Shown one piece after another: positions 1-7,654 of a DNA stretch of 18,849 nt. This DNA is from an uncultured Corynebacterium sp. (GTDB lineage Bacteria; Actinomycetota; Actinomycetes; Mycobacteriales; Mycobacteriaceae), in assembly GCF_937999985.1 (NCBI RefSeq), contig NZ_CALLDG010000171.1, positions 1 through 18,849 on the forward strand, given 5' to 3'. The notes beneath the pieces are model-generated. The model was not told the DNA's origin. It saw nothing but the letters and a program-made list of their open reading frames with translations, and did no database searches. Position numbers and translations under genes: made by a program. The stretch's first letter is position 1, and each line of letters starts with the position of its first letter.

Positions 1-765
1 GAGTCCGACTACTACAAGAAGCTGCACCGCATCAACAAGTCTGTCGACGAGGTTGAGGCGCACCACGCCCTGGATACCTGGGTGCCGCTGCTGGCCGCAG
101 GTGGTTCCATCATCATCTCCGCGATGCTGCTGTTCAAGGGTCTGAAGAACATGAACCTGGAGCTGTCCAGCCTGGGCAACTTCCTGATCATGGGCATGGT
201 GGCAGCTGTTGTCTGGATGGCTGTGTACATCTTCTCTCGCACCTTGAAGAAGCAGGCTTTGAGTCGCTCGACCTTCCTGCTGTTCAGCTGGATGCAGGTG
301 TTCACCGCGTCTGCTTTCGCATTCAGCCACGGCTCCAACGACATCGCTAACGCGCTTGGACCGTTCGTTGCAGTGCTGGACGTTCTGAAGACCAACACCA
401 TCTCTGAGGAATCTGGCGTGGCACTGCCCGTGATGGTTGCGATGGGTGTTGCTCTGATCGCCGGCTTGTGGTTCATTGGCCGCTTCGTTATTCGCACCGT
501 GGGCTCCGGACTGACCAAGATGCACCCGGCCTCTGGCTTCGCTGCAGAGCTGTCCGCAGCTGCCGTGGTCATGGGCGCATCCGTGCTGGGTCTGCCGGTT
601 TCCTCCACTCACATTCTGATCGGTGCTGTTCTGGGCGTTGGCCTGGTTAACAAGGACGCCAACTGGGGCCTGATGAAGCCCATCGCTCTGGCTTGGGTTA
701 TCACCCTCCCGGCCGCCGCTGTCATCGCCGGCGGTACGGTCTCCGTGCTGCGCGTGATCTTCTAA
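1..765 (+). CDS. pit: Inorganic phosphate transporter, PiT family (3' part)
   Basis: This is the C-terminal 254 residues of a PiT-family permease that imports inorganic phosphate across the cytoplasmic membrane with a coupled cation. The frame is open from base 1, so the start lies outside the window. The family signature is visible as HGSNDIANALGPFVAVL around residues 110-126, in the second of the two repeated PiT domains. A second conserved stretch, GLPVSSTHILIGAVLGVG, lies near residues 198-215. Several hydrophobic helices surround these, and the protein ends in a hydrophobic segment with the tail RVIF. A strong terminator hairpin follows 85 bp downstream, so this is probably the last gene of its transcript. 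The following gene is convergent. The call is firm; pitA versus another PiT paralogue cannot be decided from the fragment. Confidence 0.95.
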   Translation, partial: ESDYYKKLHRINKSVDEVEAHHALDTWVPLLAAGGSIIISAMLLFKGLKNMNLELSSLGNFLIMGMVAAVVWMAVYIFSRTLKKQALSRSTFLLFSWMQVFTASAFAFSHGSNDIANALGPFVAVLDVLKTNTISEESGVALPVMVAMGVALIAGLWFIGRFVIRTVGSGLTKMHPASGFAAELSAAAVVMGASVLGLPVSSTHILIGAVLGVGLVNKDANWGLMKPIALAWVITLPAAAVIAGGTVSVLRVIF

Positions 766-849
766 AGCAAACTGCTTGCCGCTGGTCTAGCCCGGCTGGC
801 TGGCTTGCTACTGCAGGTTCGGATGGCTGGCTCGGCATTGCTGATTCAA

Positions 850-880
850 GGCGCTCGCCCTTCGGGGCGGGCGCCTTCTT
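850..880 (+). terminator. Rho-independent terminator after the phosphate transporter
   Basis: An 11-bp stem (850-860 with 865-875, one G-T wobble) closes on a TTCG tetraloop and is followed by TTCTT. Position and orientation fit termination of the phosphate transporter transcript. A weaker hairpin with stem GACCC/GGGTC (932-936 with 944-948) followed by TTCTGTTCT may act as a back-up. Confidence 0.85.
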
Positions 881-891
881 GCTGCCCGGAG

Positions 892-921
892 AATGTGGGG
901 GCGCCGAAATGTGGGGGCGCC
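892..921 (+). repeat. Short tandem direct repeat in the intergenic spacer
   Basis: The 14-mer AATGTGGGGGCGCC occurs twice (892-905 and 908-921) with a 16-bp period. It lies in non-coding sequence between two terminator-like hairpins. No function is evident; it may be a small slippage duplication. Confidence 0.6.
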
Positions 922-981
922 TGCTGGAGTCGACCCGAGGTTTGGGTCTTCTGTTCTGGTGGATCTGAAGGGGCTCGCTAG

Positions 982-1116
982 GCGTAAATGTCGTTAAAGT
1001 GGGAATCTATAAAATTGAATCCCGCTTATGATTTTTCAGAAACTCGCTGACCTGCGGTTTTGCACATTTGGAAATGGGTGCCGGTAACGAATTCCCACTT
1101 TAACGACATTTAACGC
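982..1116. repeat. Long perfect inverted repeat, MITE-like palindromic element
   Basis: Arms at 986-1006 and 1091-1111 are perfect reverse complements over 21 bp. The left arm begins AAATGTCGTTAAAG and ends TGGGAAT. The similarity runs a few bases outward (GCGT / ACGC) with a one-base offset. The 84-bp interior is AT-richer than its surroundings and has no convincing ORF. The element lies in a convergent spacer between terminators, where a small non-autonomous element would do least harm. I see no clear target-site duplication. Alternatives are a very large RNA hairpin or a paired protein-binding site. The palindrome is certain; the MITE label is inference. Confidence 0.75.
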
Positions 1117-1127
1117 AATCCGAGGGC

Positions 1128-1166
1128 ACAAAAGCCCTGGCTGGAAGCTGGAGGAGCCCCAGCCAG
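1128..1166 (-). terminator. Likely terminator of the TPM-domain gene
   Basis: Arms CTGGCTGG (1137-1144) and CCAGCCAG (1159-1166) form an 8-bp stem. On the minus strand the stem is followed after three bases by TTTT (1130-1133). It lies just downstream of the minus-strand gene ending at 1198, which fits a Rho-independent terminator with a short U-tract. Confidence 0.55.
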
Positions 1167-1197
1167 CCGACCGGCCCGGGCTAGAAGCTGGAGCCAG

Positions 1198-3189
1198 TTA
1201 GAAGCTGGAGGAGCCGCTGCCGCCGAAGCCCCCGCCTCCGCCGCCAAAACCGCCGCCCCCGAAGCCACCGCCAAATCCTCCGCCGAAGCCGCCGTTGCCG
1301 CTCAGCAGCGAACCCAGCACCATGCCCGTCACGAAGTTGCCGCTGCCGCCACTACCGCCGAGCCCGCCGTAGCCGCTGTTGCGTCGGTTGAAGTCGTCGA
1401 TATCCTTACGTGCCTGCGCGCTGGCCTGCTGCGCCAGCTGGCTAGCCCGCTGGGCTGCCCGCAACGCCCGCTTCGGATCTTCCGTCCGCAGCTGCGCAGT
1501 CTCATCCAACGCAGCCCGCGCCGCCTGCGCCGCCGTGCGCGTATCTACGCCGATGATCCGCCGGCGGTTCCTAATCAGGTCCTCCACGGCCTCCAGCCGC
1601 TGGGCGGCATCCATGGCCGTCCGGTCCACCATGTCCACGGTCCGGGCGAAGTCGCTGGCCTTGCCACGCGCCTCGTCCAGCTGAATATCCAGTACACCGT
1701 CGGCCTCCAGCAGCTGGGAGTAGCTCCCCAGCGGATCCGCAGAACCTTCCTCCCGTGCCTTCTTCAGTGCCTCGCGGGCCTGCTCCACGGCCTTGTTCAA
1801 AGCCGCCCGATCCAGGTCTGCGCCGGACTTTTCCAGCTGCCCGGCCTCTGTAATTTCCTCTTCCACCTCGGTGATCAGCGCGGGCAGGTTGGACTGCGCC
1901 GACCGCAGGTGCTCCTCCGCACGCTCCACGGCCAGCAGCTGCGAATCTGCCTGCTGCAGTGCCATTCGCGCCGCCCCCAGCGCGTCGATCAGTCCGCCTT
2001 GCTGCCCGGCTGGCTTGTCCAGCAGTCCGCGTGCGGAGTCCAGGGCCTTCTCAGCTTCCTCTAGCTCGTCCTCGGCAACGTCCGGGTTATGGCGCACGGA
2101 TTCCAGCAGTGCCGGGTCCACGCGCGTGATGGCATCGCTGAGGATCTCCCGCGCGTTCGGAATGCGATTGTGCAGGCTGATGCTGGTCTGGCGGAGCTTT
2201 TCCACCAGCTGGGGCGCATCCATCAGCTTCTGGCGCAGTTCGGCAAAGCGCGCGGCCTGCCCGTCCAGGTTGTCGTCTGCCTGCCCGCAGGTAGACACGA
2301 TCTCGATCAGTAGGTCGCGCTGTTCCGGCTCAGTTGTCACCAGCCCGGAGCGCAGCCGCTCGTTCATGCTGTATGCCTTGTTCAACGTCGAGCGGCTGTG
2401 TTGCAGCGCCTTAGCAAGGTCACGGGTGCGCTCTTCACCGAACTCTCCGCGCGCAACGGCCAGCTCCTCGTCGCCCTTGCGGATGGATTCGTCGGTACTG
2501 TGCAGCTCCTCATTCGCCAGTTCGCGCAGTACCTCGGTGGGCTGCTTGTACAGGTCGTCGATGTTGCCCGGGTCGATCTCACGGGCTGTCTCCAGCTGCT
2601 GCGCGTGAGTCTTCTTCCTATTGCGGCGGGACCACACAACGGCACCGGCGCCCGCGCCGACCACTCCGATGGCTCCGGCGCCCATCCACACCTTCGACGC
2701 TGTGGAGGTCTTGCCCGCCAGCTTGTCCGCCGCTGCCTGCGCGCCCCCGGCCCAGTCGTCGTCGGCGAAGTGCTCCCGTGCCGCGTCCTGCAGCTTCTCC
2801 GCCTCGCTGGTTTCCACCTTGTCCCCGGCGGCGTAGCCGATCTGGCGCGTTTCGGTGGCCACTGCCAGCACGATCACGTTGTCGGTGCCGTCCTGTTCAC
2901 GCAGCTGCTCGGCCATGGTCTTAATGTCGCCTGGTGCGGTCGGGACGAAGACGATGTAGAGCTTCTTGCCGGATTCTTTGGTTGCTTCTTTTAATGACGC
3001 CGTAATGTCCGCTTTTTCCTGTTCAGACAGCACCCCGGACTCGTCAACGAGCTGGGATGATAGCTGCACCTCGCTGGTGGCGGTGGCGGCTGGGGCCGAG
3101 GGGGCGTCAATAAGAAAAGAGCCAAATCCGAGTACGGCGCCGGCAGCTAGGATTGCCAGGAAGCGAGTGGCGGAAAAAGTCGGTTTCAT
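1198..3189 (-). CDS. TPM-domain membrane protein with coiled coil and Gly-rich tail
   Basis: This is a 663-residue exported membrane protein. The start is taken at ATG 3189, because AAGGTGG stands a few bases upstream; a GTG at 3198 would overlap that ribosome site. Residues 1-35 form a signal peptide ending near PSAPAATA. Residues about 40-160 form a TPM domain (VDESGVLSEQEKADI, then IVFVPTAPGDI and an acidic tail). A hydrophobic membrane segment follows (MGAGAIGVVGAGAGAVVW) with basic residues RRNRKK after it. A long, charged, Ala/Glu-rich region predicted to be coiled coil comes next. The last 45 residues are almost only Gly, Phe and Ser. TPM domains are known in thylakoid and bacterial envelope proteins; the role here is unknown. 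From memory, M. tuberculosis also has a TPM protein beside dgt. The gene is divergent from the next one across only 38 bp. Confidence 0.88.
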   Translation of the reverse strand: MKPTFSATRFLAILAAGAVLGFGSFLIDAPSAPAATATSEVQLSSQLVDESGVLSEQEKADITASLKEATKESGKKLYIVFVPTAPGDIKTMAEQLREQDGTDNVIVLAVATETRQIGYAAGDKVETSEAEKLQDAAREHFADDDWAGGAQAAADKLAGKTSTASKVWMGAGAIGVVGAGAGAVVWSRRNRKKTHAQQLETAREIDPGNIDDLYKQPTEVLRELANEELHSTDESIRKGDEELAVARGEFGEERTRDLAKALQHSRSTLNKAYSMNERLRSGLVTTEPEQRDLLIEIVSTCGQADDNLDGQAARFAELRQKLMDAPQLVEKLRQTSISLHNRIPNAREILSDAITRVDPALLESVRHNPDVAEDELEEAEKALDSARGLLDKPAGQQGGLIDALGAARMALQQADSQLLAVERAEEHLRSAQSNLPALITEVEEEITEAGQLEKSGADLDRAALNKAVEQAREALKKAREEGSADPLGSYSQLLEADGVLDIQLDEARGKASDFARTVDMVDRTAMDAAQRLEAVEDLIRNRRRIIGVDTRTAAQAARAALDETAQLRTEDPKRALRAAQRASQLAQQASAQARKDIDDFNRRNSGYGGLGGSGGSGNFVTGMVLGSLLSGNGGFGGGFGGGFGGGGFGGGGGGFGGSGSSSF

Positions 3190-3227
3190 ACAGCCCACCT
3201 TAACGAAAAATACAGGGGAAACCGCGT

Positions 3228-3869
3228 ATGGTTTTGCGCATGGCTAATGCACGGCATCCGGTGAAGCGCGCGGTGAAGTATGTTTTCATTGCGCTATTAA
3301 CCATCGTCTTGGTGGCGGCGGGTGTGTTCGGAGTGACAGCTTTCCAGGTGTGGCACTTCGCGCGGTCGGACGACAGGCGTCCGGCGGACACGATCTTTGT
3401 GTTGGGGGCGGCGCAGTATGCGGGCAATCCGACGAACTGGTTTGCCTCGCGACTGAATCACGCAGCGGAGCTGTACAAGCAGGGCGTGGCGCCGACGATC
3501 GTCACCGTGGGCGGCAAGGCAGAGGGCGACCTGTACACAGAGGCGGCCGCGGGCAAGAACTACCTGGTGGAGAACTTCGACATCCCGGAATCGGCGGTAG
3601 TGCCGGTGGAGGAAGGCGCGGATACGCTGAAGTCCGCCGAGGCGTTCGCGCAGGTGGCGGACGACTACGGTTGGCGGACTTCCGTGGTGGTGACGGACCC
3701 GACGCACTCGCTGCGTGCCACCCGGATGGTGCGCGACCAGGGGCTGGAAGCGTGGGCGAGCCCCACGCGCCAGGGGCCGTCGGTGTTCACCCGAAAGTCG
3801 CAGGCCAACTCGATCCTGCACGAGACGTTGGGCATGCTGTATTACGAGGTAGTAGAGAAGCGGAAGTAG
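3228..3869 (+). CDS. YdcF/SanA-like (DUF218) membrane protein
   Basis: This 213-residue protein has a basic N-terminus, one membrane helix at about residues 17-36 and an extracytoplasmic DUF218 domain. Recognisable family pieces are DTIFVLGAAQYAG, SRLNHAAELYKQGVAPTIVTVGG, ADTLKSAEAF and VVVTDPTHSLRATRM, in the order typical of SanA/YdcF proteins. Members have been linked to envelope permeability and vancomycin tolerance in enterics, but the biochemical activity is not established. ATG 3228 is preceded by AGGGGA at a usable distance; ATG 3240 is an alternative. The gene ends 9 bp before dgt, so the two are probably co-transcribed. The 38-bp gap to the divergent TPM gene leaves little room for two full promoters. 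Confidence 0.85.
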   Translation: MVLRMANARHPVKRAVKYVFIALLTIVLVAAGVFGVTAFQVWHFARSDDRRPADTIFVLGAAQYAGNPTNWFASRLNHAAELYKQGVAPTIVTVGGKAEGDLYTEAAAGKNYLVENFDIPESAVVPVEEGADTLKSAEAFAQVADDYGWRTSVVVTDPTHSLRATRMVRDQGLEAWASPTRQGPSVFTRKSQANSILHETLGMLYYEVVEKRK

Positions 3870-3878
3870 AAAGAGGAC

Positions 3879-5219
3879 ATGCGTTACCCCTATAGCGATC
3901 ACGACCAGCAGCGGCGGCTGCCGGATCGGCCGAAGACCCTGGGGTTGCCCGGGGCGGTGGTGGACGGGCGCGATAGCTTCGACCGCGACCGGGCGCGCGT
4001 GCTGCACTCTGCGGCGCTGCGGCGGCTGGCGGATAAGACGCAGGTCGTGGGGCCGGGGTCGGGGGATACGCCTCGTACCCGCCTGACGCACTCGCTGGAG
4101 GTCGCGCAGATCGCCCGCGGGATTGGCAAAACATTGGGCGCAGATCCGGATCTGACGGAGCTGGCGGGGCTGAGCCACGACATTGGCCACCCGCCGTATG
4201 GGCACAATGGCGAGCGTGCGCTGGATGAGGCCGCCGCCGACTGTGGAGGCTTCGAAGGTAACGCGCAGACTCTGCGCATTCTCGCCCGGCTGGAGCCGAA
4301 GGTACTGGGGGAGGGGAGCGAAGGCACAGCTGGCGCCGGCACTGGGGCTGCTGGCACGGCAGGCACAGCCGGCGCCGCGCCCGTCTCCTACGGCCTGAAC
4401 CTCACCCGCGCCAGCTTGGATGCCGCCTGCAAGTACCCGTGGGGACCGGTCGACGAGCATGGCAACAAGCGCGCCAAGTACTCCGCCTACGCCGAGGACG
4501 TGGAAACCCTCGAGTGGATCCGCGAGGGCGCACCGGAGGGCCGCAAGTGCCTGGAGGCGCAGATCATGGACTGGTCCGACGACGTCGCGTACTCGGTGCA
4601 CGACGTGGAGGACGGCATCCTTTCCGGACGCATCGACTTCGGCGTGCTGTGGGACCTGGTGGAGCTGGCCGCCCTGGCGGAGAAGGGCGCCCGCGTGTTC
4701 GGCGGCACCCCGGAGGAGTTGCTGGAGGCCGCCGACCGTCTGCGCGCCATGACTTTGGTCTCCCGGGCGGCGGATTTCGGCGGGTCGATGCAGGACCTCG
4801 CCGCGCTAAAGGCCATGACCTCGGAGCTGGTTTCCCGCTTCGTCACCGCCGCCGTCACGGGCACCCGCCAGCAGTTCGGCGAGGGGGCGCTCGGCCGCTA
4901 CGCCGCCGACCTGGTGATCCCCGAGCCGGTGCAGGCTGAGGTGACGTTGCTGAAATCCGTCGCGGTTCTGTACGTCATGGACGAGGCCCAGCATCTGGCC
5001 AACCAGCAGCGCCAGCGTGAGCGCATCTTTCGCGTCACGGACTACCTGTGGCGCGGCGGCTCGGGCGCGCTGGACCCGATGTTTTCTTCGTGGTTTGACG
5101 CCGCCGCCTCCGACCGCGAGGCACGCCGCGTAGTCATCGACCAGGTGGCCTCGCTGACGGAATCCCGGTTGGAGCGGCTGGACAAGCGCGCCAGCGGGAT
5201 CAGCGCCGCCTGGGCCTAG
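3879..5219 (+). CDS. dgt: Deoxyguanosinetriphosphate triphosphohydrolase-like protein
   Basis: This is a 446-residue HD-domain enzyme of the Dgt family, which removes the triphosphate from dGTP or other dNTPs and so tunes the dNTP pool. Visible motifs are RVLHSAALRRLADKTQV (residues 40-56), RTRLTHSLEV with metal ligand H71, LSHDIGHPPYGHNGE with H100-D101, the GFEGNAQTLRIL segment (124-135) and WSDDVAYSVHDVEDG further on. An Ala/Gly/Thr-rich insert occupies about residues 144-168, between the EGN segment and the NLTRASLDA segment; it is probably a flexible surface loop. The start MRYPYSDHD fits actinobacterial orthologues, although AGAGGA sits only about two bases before the ATG. The gene follows the SanA-like gene by 9 bp and ends 7 bp from the convergent ribonuclease gene. 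Confidence 0.95.
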   Translation: MRYPYSDHDQQRRLPDRPKTLGLPGAVVDGRDSFDRDRARVLHSAALRRLADKTQVVGPGSGDTPRTRLTHSLEVAQIARGIGKTLGADPDLTELAGLSHDIGHPPYGHNGERALDEAAADCGGFEGNAQTLRILARLEPKVLGEGSEGTAGAGTGAAGTAGTAGAAPVSYGLNLTRASLDAACKYPWGPVDEHGNKRAKYSAYAEDVETLEWIREGAPEGRKCLEAQIMDWSDDVAYSVHDVEDGILSGRIDFGVLWDLVELAALAEKGARVFGGTPEELLEAADRLRAMTLVSRAADFGGSMQDLAALKAMTSELVSRFVTAAVTGTRQQFGEGALGRYAADLVIPEPVQAEVTLLKSVAVLYVMDEAQHLANQQRQRERIFRVTDYLWRGGSGALDPMFSSWFDAAASDREARRVVIDQVASLTESRLERLDKRASGISAAWA

Positions 5220-5226
5220 GTGTGGG

Positions 5227-5715
5227 CTAGTCCTCCGCGTCCGGGATGGAGCAGAAGCTCTCGAAGTGGTCGGACGAGTAATACCACACGTCCGGGTCGG
5301 TCTTAGTGCCGCCGCCGACGACGATGCGGCGCTCACCCCGGTGGTTAAGCCCCGGGGTCTTCACGGTGTACTCGCGGTAGTAGTCGCCCTTTTCCTTCGG
5401 CAGCAGACCTTCGTAGTTGCCGAAGTGCTTGCCGTCGGCCTCCCCGTCGTCCGGCGGGGCATCCTGCAAAATGTCGTCGATCTGCTTTTTGGCCTCCGGT
5501 GGGAGGGTGTCAACGGCGCAGGTGTCGGCGTCATTGCTAGAAACACCAGAAGCCGCACCGTCGTTTCCGTCGGCTCCATCGCCGCCTTGCAGGCCGAACC
5601 AACCGGCCGCGACGACCGCCGCGCCGACGACCGGCGTGGCGTATTTGGCCCACTTCTTCGGCACCAGGCCCTGCGAAAAGCCCTTCGAAGGGCGCTGCGA
5701 ACTTCCCTGAGACAT
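5227..5715 (-). CDS. Secreted guanyl-specific ribonuclease (RNase Sa/T1 type)
   Basis: This 162-residue protein has a basic N-terminus, one hydrophobic segment (about residues 26-42) acting as signal or anchor, a Gly/Asp/Ala linker (43-62) and a microbial ribonuclease domain (about 63-158). The domain aligns with my recollection of Streptomyces RNase Sa: DTCAVDTLPPEA, then YYREYTVKTPG with general base E115, RGERRIVVGG with R129/R130, and YYSSDHFESF with H150. C66 and C155 correspond to the disulfide pair of RNase Sa. Such enzymes cut RNA after guanosine outside the cell. ATG 5715 is 10 bp after the stop of the oxidoreductase gene and has no clear Shine-Dalgarno site, so translation may be coupled. 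The open frame extends upstream, but there it overlaps the oxidoreductase. No barstar-like inhibitor is visible nearby. Confidence 0.88.
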   Translation of the reverse strand: MSQGSSQRPSKGFSQGLVPKKWAKYATPVVGAAVVAAGWFGLQGGDGADGNDGAASGVSSNDADTCAVDTLPPEAKKQIDDILQDAPPDDGEADGKHFGNYEGLLPKEKGDYYREYTVKTPGLNHRGERRIVVGGGTKTDPDVWYYSSDHFESFCSIPDAED

Positions 5716-5725
5716 AGGGAAGAGT

Positions 5726-7495
5726 CTAGAGCACGCGCAGTGGCAGGCGGAGGGCGGCCGGGGCGTCGTCCGGAACGATCGGGTTGTTCGGCTGCACTGG
5801 GTTGATGCGGCGGTAGCCCTCGGACTGCGGCGGGCGCGGGTCGGCCTCACCCTTGTTCGGCCACATGGCGGCAGCACGCTCGGCATTCGCGGTGATGGAC
5901 AGGGAGGGGTTCACGCCCGGGTTCGCGGTGATGGCGGAACCATCGGTGATGAACAGGCTCGGGTAGCCCCATGCGCGGTGGTAGGGGTCCACCACGCCGT
6001 GCTCAGGCGAGGAGCCGATGACGCAGCCGCCCAAGAAGTGCGCGGTCAGCGGGATGTTGAAGACCTCCGACCACACGCCGCCGGCCACGCCCTTCGGCAG
6101 CAACTTCGCCAGGATCCGGGTGGCCGTGTTGCCTTCGGGAATCCAGGACGGGTTTGGTTCGCCGGTACCCTGCTCGGAGCTCAACATGTTGAACGGGCCG
6201 ATCTTGCGCAGGAAGGTGCGCAGCGAATTATCGCGGGTCTGCATCACCAGGTTGATGACGGTGCGCTGCGACCACTTGCTCAGGTTCACCAGGCGCGGAA
6301 TGGCCTTGTACTGCAGGAAGATCTGCTTGATGAACTCCAGGAAGCGTGGCTGCAACTTATCTCCGTCGGTCATGAGGGTCTGCAGCAGGCCCATCGCGTT
6401 GGAGCCCTTGCCGTAGCGCACCGGCTCGATGTGTGTATCCGGGGCGGGGAAGTAGGAGGAGGTGATGGCCACGCCCTCGGAGAAATCCATGTCGGGGGAG
6501 TAGGTCGAACGGTTCGCGCCCAACAGTGCCTCGGAGTTCGTGCGGGTGAGGTGCCCCAACTTGTCCGACAGCTTCGGCAGGTTGCCGTTGGCTTTCTGGC
6601 GGTGCAGTAGATTCTGGGTGCCCCAGGTGCCCGCGGCGACGACGAGGTTATCGGCGGTGAAGCTGCTGGTCTGCGGGTTGCGCTTGGTGATCGGCCCGGT
6701 CTGCTTGGCCTGTACGGTCCAGGTGGTGCCGTCGAAGGTGATGTCGGTGACGGTGGTGCGGTCGTGGACCTTCGCCCCGCCCTTTTCAGCCAGGTACAGG
6801 TAGTTCTTCAGCAGGGTGTTCTTCGCGCCGTGGCGGCAGCCGGTCATGCACTCGCCGCATTCGTGGCAGGCGGTGCGGTCGGGGCCAACACCGCCGAAGT
6901 ATGGGTCCTTCACGGTCTCACACGGCTTACCTTCCAGCCCGACCTTTTCTCCGAAGAAGACTCCGACGGGTGCCATGCGGAACGTGTCGCCTACGCCCAT
7001 CTCCTCGGCAACCTTCTTGGAGTACACGTCGGCGGGGGTCATCGTGGGGTTTTCCACCACGCCGAGCATCTTCTGCGCCTGCTGGTAGTAGGGGGTCAGC
7101 TCGTCTTCCCAGTCGGTGATGGTGTTCCACTGCTTGTCGTTGAAGTACGCCTCGCCGGGCTGGTAGAGCGTGTTCGCGTAGTTCAGCGAGCCGCCGCCCA
7201 CGCCCGCGCCGGCGAGGATCATCACATCCTTGAGCAGGTGGATGCGCTGGATGCCGTACAGGCCGATCTGCGGCATCCACAGGAAGTCCTTGAGGTGCCA
7301 GGAGTTCTTGGCGAACTCTTCGTCCTTGAAGCGACGGCCGGCCTCGAGGATGCCGACCTTGTAGCCCTTCTCCACTAGGCGCAGGGCGGTGGTGGAGCCG
7401 CCGAAGCCGGAGCCGATGATCAGCACGTCGTAGTGGGTGGAGGAGTTGCCGGTGGCCTGCGATTCAGCCTGCGGGGCGGCCTGCGAGTCAGTCAT
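5726..7495 (-). CDS. GMC-family oxidoreductase, cholesterol-oxidase-like
   Basis: This 589-residue flavoprotein has the FAD-binding start YDVLIIGSGFGGSTTALRL at about residue 22 and LEAGRRF after it. The GMC segment AGAGVGGGSLNYANTLYQP lies near residue 95. A cysteine cluster, CHECGECMTGCRHGAKNTL (about 210-228), has the form seen in actinobacterial ChoD-like proteins. The C-terminal GMC domain reads THFLGG-like (AHFLGGCVIGSS) and ends with FITDGSAITANPGVNPSLSITANAERAA. The substrate is probably an alcohol or sterol, but it cannot be read from sequence, and sterol oxidation by the ChoD group is itself uncertain. GAAGGA stands 8 bp before ATG 7495. The gene leads a two-gene transcript with the ribonuclease and is divergent from dnaG. 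Confidence 0.9.
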   Translation of the reverse strand: MTDSQAAPQAESQATGNSSTHYDVLIIGSGFGGSTTALRLVEKGYKVGILEAGRRFKDEEFAKNSWHLKDFLWMPQIGLYGIQRIHLLKDVMILAGAGVGGGSLNYANTLYQPGEAYFNDKQWNTITDWEDELTPYYQQAQKMLGVVENPTMTPADVYSKKVAEEMGVGDTFRMAPVGVFFGEKVGLEGKPCETVKDPYFGGVGPDRTACHECGECMTGCRHGAKNTLLKNYLYLAEKGGAKVHDRTTVTDITFDGTTWTVQAKQTGPITKRNPQTSSFTADNLVVAAGTWGTQNLLHRQKANGNLPKLSDKLGHLTRTNSEALLGANRSTYSPDMDFSEGVAITSSYFPAPDTHIEPVRYGKGSNAMGLLQTLMTDGDKLQPRFLEFIKQIFLQYKAIPRLVNLSKWSQRTVINLVMQTRDNSLRTFLRKIGPFNMLSSEQGTGEPNPSWIPEGNTATRILAKLLPKGVAGGVWSEVFNIPLTAHFLGGCVIGSSPEHGVVDPYHRAWGYPSLFITDGSAITANPGVNPSLSITANAERAAAMWPNKGEADPRPPQSEGYRRINPVQPNNPIVPDDAPAALRLPLRVL

Positions 7496-7654
7496 GGGAG
7501 TGGTCCTTCGTGTTATTGCAGTGTGACGTAGATCCTATTTTGAACACGTTAGCGCCCGGTTCTGTCGCGGTGTGGTGTTTGTAGAAAATAGGTTGCGGAG
7601 CAGGCCGATCTGGGACTTCCAGGGGCAGTCCGGGGGTTGTACTAGCATGTGGCT
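7496..7654. promoter_or_regulatory. Divergent promoter region with 8-bp inverted repeat
   Basis: This 159-bp region separates the oxidoreductase gene from dnaG. It holds an inverted repeat, CCTATTTT (7534-7541) and AAAATAGG (7585-7592), placed symmetrically inside the gap. TAGCAT at 7643-7648 is a possible -10 box for dnaG and would start transcription at or near its ATG. No good -35 was found. The inverted repeat could be an operator, but 8-bp arms can arise by chance. Confidence 0.35.

Noticed and set aside
1793..2608. 271-residue plus-strand Ser-rich open frame
   Set aside because: It is antisense to the TPM protein's coiled-coil region; the Ser/Arg bias is a typical shadow.
3297..4601. 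434-residue minus-strand open frame
   Set aside because: It is antisense to the SanA-like gene and dgt, both of which have clear conserved motifs.
7534..7592. CCTATTTT/AAAATAGG as a firm operator
   Set aside because: Arms are only 8 bp and no regulator is adjacent, so it is listed only as part of the divergent promoter region.
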